DNA of 5,230 bases from Methanoregula sp. (GTDB lineage Archaea; Halobacteriota; Methanomicrobia; Methanomicrobiales; Methanospirillaceae), in contig JAQWDG010000136.1 of NCBI GenBank assembly GCA_028705545.1, positions 1 to 5,230 on the forward strand. The letters run 5' to 3'. A model generated the notes under the pieces. The model was not told the DNA's origin. It made no database searches and saw only the letters and a list, made by a program, of their open reading frames with translations. Positions 1-4,837 of this stretch are shown in pieces (position 1 is the first letter of the stretch; each line of letters begins with the position of its first letter). The position numbers were made by a program, and so were the translations under genes.

Positions 1-570
1 CAGGGAACGGCGGCGGAGATCCTGATCCAGCCGGTGCGGGACGTTATCTGCCCGAGAAAAGTCCCCGGTGCCGAATGGGCCCGGATCATCCGCGAAGCAC
101 ACAAGATGGGCATCCGGACCTCGGCAACGATCATGTACGGCTCGTACGAATCGGCAAAGGACCAGGTAGACCACATGGAGATCGTCCGGCAGATCCAGGA
201 CGAAACGCACGGCTTCTCCGAGTTCATCCCGATGTCCTACATCCACCCCAATACCCCGCTTTTTGTGAGCGGTATCGGAAAGCCCGGTGCAACAGGGAGG
301 GAAGACCTGCTGATGATCGCGGTCTCGCGGCTGTACCTCGACAACTTCGACCATGTGCAGGTCTCGTGGGGCAAGCTCGGCCTCAAGATGACGCAGCTCG
401 CGCTCCTCTGCGGTGGCGACGACCTTGCGGGCACGATGTTTACCGATGAGGTCTCGGTCGATGCGGGAGCAGGCGACGCAAGCTACCTTCCCCCGGAGAC
501 GATGGAGCGGCTGACAAAAGATCTTGGCCGGACGCTCCGGCAGCGGACAACGCTGTACGAGCTGGTGTGA
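1..570 (+). CDS. cofH: CofH paralogue, radical SAM FO synthase subunit 2 (5'-partial)
   Basis: This is the C-terminal 189 residues of a CofH protein, read in frame from base 1; the start and the N-terminal half with the CxxxCxxC iron-sulfur motif lie outside the window. Family members join L-tyrosine to 5-amino-6-(D-ribitylamino)uracil by a SAM-derived radical, one half of FO synthesis for coenzyme F420, in the cytoplasm. The fragment opens with GTAAEIL, then has ATIMYG, QDETHGF, PGATGRED and the terminal RTTLYELV, all shared with the complete copy at 3279-4364. Hand alignment of the last 178 residues gives about 104 identities without gaps (58%). It differs where the other copy reads LLAGANDLGG (here LLCGGDDLAG). 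GC-rich, methanogen-like codon use. Whether both copies do the same reaction cannot be told; its missing half could also be degenerate. cofG might lie upstream, but that is not visible. Confidence 0.9.
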   Translation, partial: QGTAAEILIQPVRDVICPRKVPGAEWARIIREAHKMGIRTSATIMYGSYESAKDQVDHMEIVRQIQDETHGFSEFIPMSYIHPNTPLFVSGIGKPGATGREDLLMIAVSRLYLDNFDHVQVSWGKLGLKMTQLALLCGGDDLAGTMFTDEVSVDAGAGDASYLPPETMERLTKDLGRTLRQRTTLYELV

Positions 571-838
571 GGCGTAAGGTACTACCGCAATTTGCCAATG
601 GGGAGTACGGGGAAAAGAGAAAGTGTACGGGGTGCCAGTACCGGCAATATTGTCCAGATATCTCTGTAATCCTTATTTGAGCGGTGTATATGAGAATAAA
701 ATGGGTTTTCTCCCAAATAATTCCCAAACTCCCTCATGTTTGGGGTATTAATGGGAACATTTCCAAACACACACACCAAATTCTTTTCTATAATTAAAAG
801 GATTGTTCGTTTGTTAACGGCAGGGAAATAGGGGGATA
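571..838. other. Convergent intergenic gap with short repeats, no gene
   Basis: This gap lies between the stop of the first cofH copy (+) and the stop of the AlbA_2 gene (-). I see no convincing gene. It holds a direct repeat GTACGGGG at 605-612 and 625-632 (20-bp period), a 4-bp inverted repeat TGGG/CCCA at 702-715, a stronger 7-bp hairpin at 723-744 and a T-rich stretch near 781-795. Base composition falls sharply from the GC-rich cofH side towards AT-rich sequence around 660-840, so the left edge of the AT-rich segment probably lies here. The region must hold the 3' ends of both convergent transcripts. A TATA-like GTGTATATGA at 684-693 has no gene to drive. Confidence 0.6.
723..744. repeat. 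Perfect 7-bp inverted repeat (possible hairpin)
   Basis: CCCAAAC (723-729) and GTTTGGG (738-744) are perfect reverse complements around an 8-base loop. A further CCCAAA lies at 712-717, 11 bp before the left arm, and CCAAAC recurs at 763-768. On the minus strand the hairpin is followed by AATTATTT, so it could mark the 3' end of the AlbA_2 transcript, whose stop codon is about 95 bp away. It could instead be a protein-binding site. The repeat is seen directly; its role is inferred. Confidence 0.45.
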
Positions 839-2551
839 TTATTCCCGTTGATAGTAGTATTTTGCAGATCTTCTGTTGCCGGTATATGCGATTTGGGGGT
901 GTTGTTCCCTGAGTTCTCTCATAAGCCGTTTGACCTGATCTCTGTTGAGACGGGTGATTTTTCGGATATCCGCATTGGTAAGATAGTTTTCCGAATCTTT
1001 TTGCTGCCTGAGCATGCTGAGTACATGCATTTTTGCGGCTTCCCATTCCGTTCTCTTGTCTCCCAGAGGGTGGCCATTGAGTTCAAGTTCGCGATAAATC
1101 GCCGGGTGAAGTGTCCAATACAAACTCCTGCCAGAGCCCCCATGCTCTAAGTAACTTCTCTCATGCTCCATTTCATGGAGAAGGTCACGAGCTTCCGTAT
1201 CAGTACGCTGGATAAGCGTAGCCGCACCTTGGATATCAATTTCCCGGTGTGAGAGAAGATAATCGAGAATAAGAAGATGGTCAACATCAAATCCTTTGCC
1301 AGATTGCGCCTCTTTTTCGACAAATGCACGGAACGGGGCTGAGAGTTCACCACCTTTGAGAATGACCTTTACAGATTCGCCCTGCTGTTCGATAACCGGG
1401 GGCGCCTTTCCCTCTATAAGCATGAATTTATACATGCGGGAGATCCCGAGATTGCTCCTGTTCACAAGGCGCATTTTAGTGAGTGCCTCTACGAGTCTGG
1501 GATTCCGTGCAACAGGGGGGTGGTGAAGGATATTCATGGATGTAATCCCCCCAATGAATCCCCCGGGGTTACTAATCTCAAGACGTCCCGGGTATTGTTT
1601 GACCATGATCGGACTATTAATCCTGTAATTGGCATGGCTAAGGGCATTCATGAGTGCCTCTCGAAGAACGATTTCCGGATACCGGTGATATTCAAAATGA
1701 AACACACCGTATTTTAGTGTAGTTACAGGATTTTCTGCCATAATCCTGTCGGTAATTTTTGAAAGAGCGATTATGAGTGCATCGAAACCCTCTGCCCTGT
1801 CGGTGTATTCTGTATCGTCCCTCATTCTGAGATGCATCCAATGGTACTGTGGGAGATATTGTCGGATTGATGACTCTTTCCCGACAAGAAGCAAACCGGC
1901 AATAGTTAACTGGCCATTGGAGATCAAACCCAAAGAAGTAAGTAAGTCATGATCCTGCAATGCGAGGAGATCCGGTGGGGCCTGTTCTTTAGCTGCATTT
2001 TTCTTGAGAGCTTCTACTGCACTGGGGGAAACATGTTGATCCGCAGTGCCTGGTACCAGATCGGCTGTTCGATCACCCTCTCCGGTTTCGATCATGATCC
2101 CTCTGCGCAATGTCCCTGTAAGCGGTTTACAATCCTTGCCCACCCGAATTTTTGCACGTCCTCCGGTATCTGTATATGGTCGCATCCCAGAATAGATCTG
2201 CATAATTAAAAGGCGATGCGTCCCTTCGGGAACCTGCAACTCCTCAAAAACAGGAGTTATTTTGGGGTCTGTCGCGTCGTACACCCGCTTCATCAGGAGG
2301 TTCTGATCGATTTCCGGAGGTACACCGAGAATTGCCTGAACTCTCCCCTTGATTTTGTCCTTTACACCGAATACAACTGTTCCTCCACCCCCATTTGCCA
2401 TACAGACTGACATATCTATAACAGTTGCAATTGCATCCTCTCTGCTTCTCGAGTTCCACTCCTTAAAATCGAGATCCTGGTCTTCAAGATCATCGGCTGT
2501 TTTCGTGTCGAGTTCGTTAAGCAGTGATGCAATTTCCGCTTTAGTATGCAT
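839..2551 (-). CDS. AlbA_2 (Schlafen-type) / GHKL-like ATP-binding protein with winged-helix C-terminus
   Basis: 570 residues, probably cytosolic: no signal peptide or membrane segment is seen. Residues about 20-145 look like the AlbA_2 domain, with LDFKEW (27-32), a glycine-rich MANGGGGTVVFGVKD (51-65) and RAKIRVGKD (132-140). Residues about 285-400 look like the GHKL-type ATP-binding part of COG2865-like proteins: REALMNALSHANY with E298, N302 and H306, then NPGG (328-331) and SNLGISRMY (366-374). Asn367 stands where relatives usually have glycine (recalled, not aligned). Two winged-helix-like segments follow, about 423-480 and 502-565. Such proteins are annotated as predicted transcriptional regulators; some occur near mobile or defence genes. 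The true target is unknown. ATG 2551 is chosen because no ATG, GTG or TTG occurs in frame back to the stop at 2678-2680 and because it suits the family N-terminus; no clear Shine-Dalgarno site precedes it. The gene is AT-richer than its neighbours, suggesting acquisition. It is transcribed alone, against both cofH copies. Confidence 0.85.
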   Translation of the reverse strand: MHTKAEIASLLNELDTKTADDLEDQDLDFKEWNSRSREDAIATVIDMSVCMANGGGGTVVFGVKDKIKGRVQAILGVPPEIDQNLLMKRVYDATDPKITPVFEELQVPEGTHRLLIMQIYSGMRPYTDTGGRAKIRVGKDCKPLTGTLRRGIMIETGEGDRTADLVPGTADQHVSPSAVEALKKNAAKEQAPPDLLALQDHDLLTSLGLISNGQLTIAGLLLVGKESSIRQYLPQYHWMHLRMRDDTEYTDRAEGFDALIIALSKITDRIMAENPVTTLKYGVFHFEYHRYPEIVLREALMNALSHANYRINSPIMVKQYPGRLEISNPGGFIGGITSMNILHHPPVARNPRLVEALTKMRLVNRSNLGISRMYKFMLIEGKAPPVIEQQGESVKVILKGGELSAPFRAFVEKEAQSGKGFDVDHLLILDYLLSHREIDIQGAATLIQRTDTEARDLLHEMEHERSYLEHGGSGRSLYWTLHPAIYRELELNGHPLGDKRTEWEAAKMHVLSMLRQQKDSENYLTNADIRKITRLNRDQVKRLMRELREQHPQIAYTGNRRSAKYYYQRE

Positions 2552-2631
2552 GATAACGCCGGTTGAGAGGGGTGCCTTATGGATGCAATAGAATGGTTTG
2601 TACAGGGTATCGACATTTGGGGTCTTAAAGG

Positions 2632-2681
2632 ATTCATTTTGAATAGCTTTTTTCAGGACTGATTGAATAATCCCTATTCAA
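2632..2681 (-). promoter_or_regulatory. Operator-like cluster of TTGAATA half-sites upstream of the AlbA_2 gene
   Basis: TTGAATA (2663-2669) and TATTCAA (2675-2681) form a perfect 7-bp inverted repeat with a 5-base spacer. A further TTGAATA lies at 2639-2645, starting 24 bp from the first, and ATTCA (2632-2636) pairs with TGAAT (2640-2644) as a second, shorter dyad. The cluster lies about 80-130 bp upstream of the AlbA_2 start codon. Two dyads of the same motif fit a dimeric winged-helix regulator, possibly the AlbA_2 protein itself. The repeats are seen; the regulatory role is inferred, and AT-rich DNA can give such repeats by chance. Confidence 0.4.
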
Positions 2682-2807
2682 ATTGTGGTTGATTCCTGCA
2701 ATACACCAATACAAGCATTCTCCGATTATTGATTATTGGCCCACTTTATGATCCATGCAAGAGATTGGTGCGGAGGGGGAGAATGATATAAGAAAACAGG
2801 ATATCCC

Positions 2808-2821
2808 AAAAAAACAAAAAA
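2808..2821 (-). terminator. Oligo-T archaeal terminator of the DUF1805 gene
   Basis: On the minus strand this reads six T, one G, then seven T, starting about 35 bases after the DUF1805 stop codon. Archaeal RNA polymerase commonly stops at such T tracts without a hairpin. It should separate the DUF1805 transcript from the AlbA_2 gene, which lies in the same direction. Confidence 0.7.
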
Positions 2822-2855
2822 GTGTTATTACTATATTCGCTTAAGTACTCACTCA

Positions 2856-3155
2856 TCAGAGCAGTTCCAGCGCCTGGCGCCCGGTCATACCGTTTTTGAT
2901 CCCCCGGCTCATGGCGCTCCGGTTGGTCTCCTTTACAATGCCGGTCAGGATATCGTCGGTGTTGACGATCGACGGCCCGTGGACCGGGCGGACCTTCGCC
3001 GCCGGGTAACTGAACGAATCGAGCGCTGCGACATCGAATGCGCCGCACCCGACAAGGCCGGTATCCGTGATGACTGCGACCAGGTTTGCCGGCCCGAGCG
3101 GGATGACATACCCGTCGGCGACCTTCTTTGAGAGATGAACCGAGACCCTTTGCAT
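2856..3155 (-). CDS. DUF1805 (YunC-like) small protein
   Basis: 99 residues, typical for DUF1805 proteins of archaea and Firmicutes. No biochemical role is established that I can cite; B. subtilis YunC is the named relative. Visible family features are VAVITDTGLVGCGAFD (26-41), the LDSFSYPAAKV segment (45-55) and the C-terminal GIKNGMTGRQALELL (85-99). No signal peptide, membrane segment or metal cluster motif is seen. ATG 3155 is supported by AGAGGG (3160-3165 on the minus strand) four bases upstream and by a TATA-like box at 3191-3200. The gene diverges from the complete cofH across 123 bp, so the two may share control. Its GC-rich composition matches the cofH genes rather than the AlbA_2 gene, so it looks native. 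It has its own oligo-T terminator and is probably monocistronic. Family assignment is fairly sure; function is unknown. Confidence 0.8.
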   Translation of the reverse strand: MQRVSVHLSKKVADGYVIPLGPANLVAVITDTGLVGCGAFDVAALDSFSYPAAKVRPVHGPSIVNTDDILTGIVKETNRSAMSRGIKNGMTGRQALELL

Positions 3156-3190
3156 AAGACCCTCTTATGATGCAGATTGGCGCCACGGTG

Positions 3191-3200
3191 TAATAATTAT
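3191..3200 (-). promoter_or_regulatory. TATA-like box of the DUF1805 gene
   Basis: On the minus strand this reads ATAATTATTA, an AT island in GC-rich surroundings. A start of transcription about 25 bases downstream would fall near 3166-3170, giving a short leader that still contains the AGAGGG ribosome site. The spacing fits an archaeal promoter; no experimental start is known. Confidence 0.45.
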
Positions 3201-3226
3201 GACGGGATTTGTCCTCATCCGACAGG

Positions 3227-3234
3227 TTTTATTG
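3227..3234 (+). promoter_or_regulatory. TATA-like box of the complete cofH
   Basis: TTTTATTG is the most TATA-like sequence on the plus strand ahead of the gene. Transcription starting about 25 bases later would begin near 3256-3260 and leave a leader of some 20 bases containing GGATGTG (3267-3273), a near match to GGAGGTG five bases before the ATG. This spacing supports both the box and the chosen start. Confidence 0.4.
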
Positions 3235-3241
3235 TCCCGCA

Positions 3242-3258
3242 TGACACAGTGTGACACA
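3242..3258 (+). promoter_or_regulatory. TGACACA direct repeat at the cofH promoter (possible operator)
   Basis: TGACACA occurs at 3242-3248 and again at 3252-3258, ten bases apart, one helical turn. The centre CACAGTGTG (3245-3253) is also a small palindrome. The pair lies between the TATA-like box and the expected transcription start, where a bound repressor would block initiation. The repeat is seen; the function is inferred. Confidence 0.35.
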
Positions 3259-3278
3259 CAGTACAGGGATGTGCCAGG

Positions 3279-4364
3279 ATGGAAACGCTTGCTGCACTGC
3301 TCTCCGACGCCGTGGCCGGGCACCGGATCAGCGAAGAAGACGCCCGGATGCTTTTTTCCGTACGGGGCCGCGATCTCTGGAAGATCGTGGCAGCGGCCGA
3401 TGAGAAACGGGAGATTATCGCGGGGGATGCGGTCACCTATGTCCGTAACCAGAACATCAACGTGACCAATCTCTGCGTCAACTCGTGCGGGTTCTGCGGG
3501 TTCTGCAGGAAGCCCGGCGATGAAGGTATTTACTTCCACGACGAGGCGACAATACGGGAGAAGGCCGTGCTCGCAAGGTCACGGAACGTTACCGAGATCT
3601 GCACGGTGAGCGGCCTCCACCCGGCCTTTACCGCACAGAGCTACATAGATGTGTACCGCTGGATCGGCGAGTCCGCCCCGGGCGTCCACCTCCATGCCAG
3701 TAACCCGATGGAGGTTGCATACGCCGCGCGGAGAAGCGGGATCTCCACACAAGAGGTGCTCTCCGCGATGAAGGCAGCCGGCCTTGCCTCGATGTGCGGG
3801 ACGGCTGCGGAGATCCTTGTCGACCCCGTACGGGAGAAGATCTGCCCGCAGAAGATCCCGACCGCGGAATGGATCCGGATCATCAAAGAGGCCCATGCCC
3901 TCGGCATCCCGACCACGGCAACGATCATGTACGGCCACTGCGAGAGCAATGCGGACCGGGCCCGGCACTTATCGATCCTCCGCGAGATCCAGGATGAGAC
4001 GCACGGTTTTACCGAGTTTGTCCCGCTCTCGTTTGTCCACATGAACACGCCGATCTATAAGGCCGGGCTTGCCCGGGCCGGGGCAACGGGGAGGGAAGAC
4101 GGCCTGATGGTGGCGGTGGCCCGGCTCTTCCTCGATAATTTCAAGAACATCCAGGTCTCGTGGGTCAAGGAGGGGATCAAGATGGCGCAGCTCGGCCTTC
4201 TCGCCGGGGCAAACGATCTCGGGGGCACGATGTATGAAGAGAGCATCTCAAAAGGCGCCGGGGCAGTAAATACGGATTACCTTGACCCGGCCGAGATGCA
4301 GCGGGTGGCAGACGATATCGGCCGGCCGCTCCGGCGCAGGACAACGCTCTATATGCTGGTATGA
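3279..4364 (+). CDS. cofH: 5-amino-6-(D-ribitylamino)uracil--L-tyrosine 4-hydroxyphenyl transferase (FO synthase subunit 2)
   Basis: 361 residues, full length for CofH. It is a cytosolic radical SAM enzyme that transfers the hydroxybenzyl part of tyrosine to 5-amino-6-(D-ribitylamino)uracil; CofG then closes the ring to give FO, the core of coenzyme F420. The iron-sulfur motif CxxxCxxC is C66, C70, C73 within NLCVNSCGFCGFC. Other family segments are CTVSGLHPAF (108-117), HLHASNPMEV (137-146), MCGTAAEIL (172-180), ATIMYGHCES (214-223), QDETHGFTEF (238-247), GATGRED (268-274) and the terminal RRTTLYMLV. ATG 3279 is supported by GGATGTG five bases upstream and by the usual CofH N-terminal length. 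It is a second copy, about 58% identical to the fragment at 1-570 over the shared end, and they share a 20-bp exact DNA match (122-141 and 3916-3935). With all catalytic cysteines visible it is probably active. The PPOX-type gene follows after 12 bp, likely in one transcript. Confidence 0.95.
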   Translation: METLAALLSDAVAGHRISEEDARMLFSVRGRDLWKIVAAADEKREIIAGDAVTYVRNQNINVTNLCVNSCGFCGFCRKPGDEGIYFHDEATIREKAVLARSRNVTEICTVSGLHPAFTAQSYIDVYRWIGESAPGVHLHASNPMEVAYAARRSGISTQEVLSAMKAAGLASMCGTAAEILVDPVREKICPQKIPTAEWIRIIKEAHALGIPTTATIMYGHCESNADRARHLSILREIQDETHGFTEFVPLSFVHMNTPIYKAGLARAGATGREDGLMVAVARLFLDNFKNIQVSWVKEGIKMAQLGLLAGANDLGGTMYEESISKGAGAVNTDYLDPAEMQRVADDIGRPLRRRTTLYMLV

Positions 4365-4376
4365 AGGGAACCGGAT

Positions 4377-4835
4377 ATGCAGAGGAAGGAAAAAGAGATC
4401 GCCGACCGGGCGGCAATGGAAGAGATCTTACAAGAAACCCCGGTCTGCCGGATTGCCTTTGCCGACAACAACGAACCCTACCTCATCCCCGTCTGCTTCG
4501 GGTACGAAAAGGGTGCCATTTATTTCCACTCGGCCCTGTCCGGGAAGAAGATCGATATGATCCAAAAGAACCCCCGGTGCTGTGTCGAGGCCGATATGTT
4601 CGAAGGACCGGTCAGAGACGAGAACCCCTGCCGGTGGACCATGCGGTACCGGAGCGTCATCTGCACCGGCCAGGCCCGGATCCTGAAAAGCCGCGAAGAA
4701 AAATGTGCGGCAATGAACTGCATCCTGCAGCATTACGGCGGTCCGAGCTCTTCGTTCTCTCTAAAATCCCTCGAACAGGTCTGCCTGGTGCAGATCGCTG
4801 TTGAGGAAATGACCGGAAAGCAGAGCGGGTACTGA
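4377..4835 (+). CDS. Pyridoxamine 5'-phosphate oxidase-like (NimA-type) flavin-binding protein
   Basis: 152 residues with the split beta-barrel of the NimA/COG3467 family, cytosolic. Family members bind FMN or related cofactors and probably reduce small molecules; the substrate here is unknown. Seen are the N-terminal RKEKEIADRAAMEEIL (3-18), the barrel strands TPVCRIAFAD (21-30), PYLIPVCFGY (34-43) and IYFHSALSGKK (48-58) with His51 at the position conserved in NimA proteins, and the C-terminal VEEMTGKQS (142-150). Eight cysteines are present (24, 40, 68, 69, 85, 96, 110, 115, besides 136), more than expected for such a short protein. ATG 4377 fits the family's RKEKEI start, and GGGAA lies six bases upstream; this is a weak ribosome site. 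It starts 12 bp after cofH stops, so it is probably cotranscribed with it. F420 or FO as the cofactor is tempting from the context but is not shown by the sequence. Confidence 0.85.
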   Translation: MQRKEKEIADRAAMEEILQETPVCRIAFADNNEPYLIPVCFGYEKGAIYFHSALSGKKIDMIQKNPRCCVEADMFEGPVRDENPCRWTMRYRSVICTGQARILKSREEKCAAMNCILQHYGGPSSSFSLKSLEQVCLVQIAVEEMTGKQSGY

Positions 4836-4837
4836 CC

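Larger units (their letters stand above)
2552..2855. other. Intergenic region: AlbA_2 gene upstream region and DUF1805 gene 3' end
   Basis: The 304 bases between two minus-strand genes contain no supported gene. From right to left they hold the oligo-T terminator of the DUF1805 gene (2808-2821), tandem GATTATT copies (2724-2737), near-repeats CAATACAC/CAATACAA (2699-2706 and 2708-2715), and TTGAATA/TATTCAA half-sites at 2632-2681. The promoter of the AlbA_2 gene should be here, but no single TATA box stands out from the general AT-richness. The reading frame of the AlbA_2 gene stays open for 42 codons upstream of its ATG, without a start codon. Confidence 0.6.

Noticed and set aside
684..693. 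TATA-like GTGTATATGA as a promoter
   Set aside because: No gene lies downstream in either direction; transcription would be antisense to the AlbA_2 or cofH 3' end, with nothing further to support it.
440..727. Minus-strand open frame over the end of the first cofH copy
   Set aside because: It is antisense to clear CofH coding sequence for nearly half its length and resembles no family; the frame reflects high GC.
848..1150. Plus-strand frames inside the AlbA_2 gene (here and at 1296-1717, 1949-2591)
   Set aside because: All are short, lie opposite a well-supported gene and show no recognisable domain or ribosome site.
2724..2737. Tandem GATTATT as a possible insertion target duplication or CRISPR-like unit
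   Set aside because: There are only two adjacent 7-bp copies in AT-rich DNA, with no spacer and no matching copy at the other side of the AlbA_2 gene.
2746..3186. Minus-strand 146-residue frame overlapping the DUF1805 gene
   Set aside because: It overlaps the DUF1805 gene in another frame, is rich in Arg, Gly and Pro as GC-rich shadow frames are, and runs through the oligo-T terminator.
3641..4048. Minus-strand frames inside the complete cofH (also 3579-3968)
   Set aside because: They are antisense to conserved CofH motifs and have no family likeness.
4361..4804. Frame starting at the ATG that overlaps the cofH stop (ATGA)
   Set aside because: The overlap looks like translational coupling, but the product is Arg/Pro-rich with no family; the NimA-type frame from 4377 explains this DNA.
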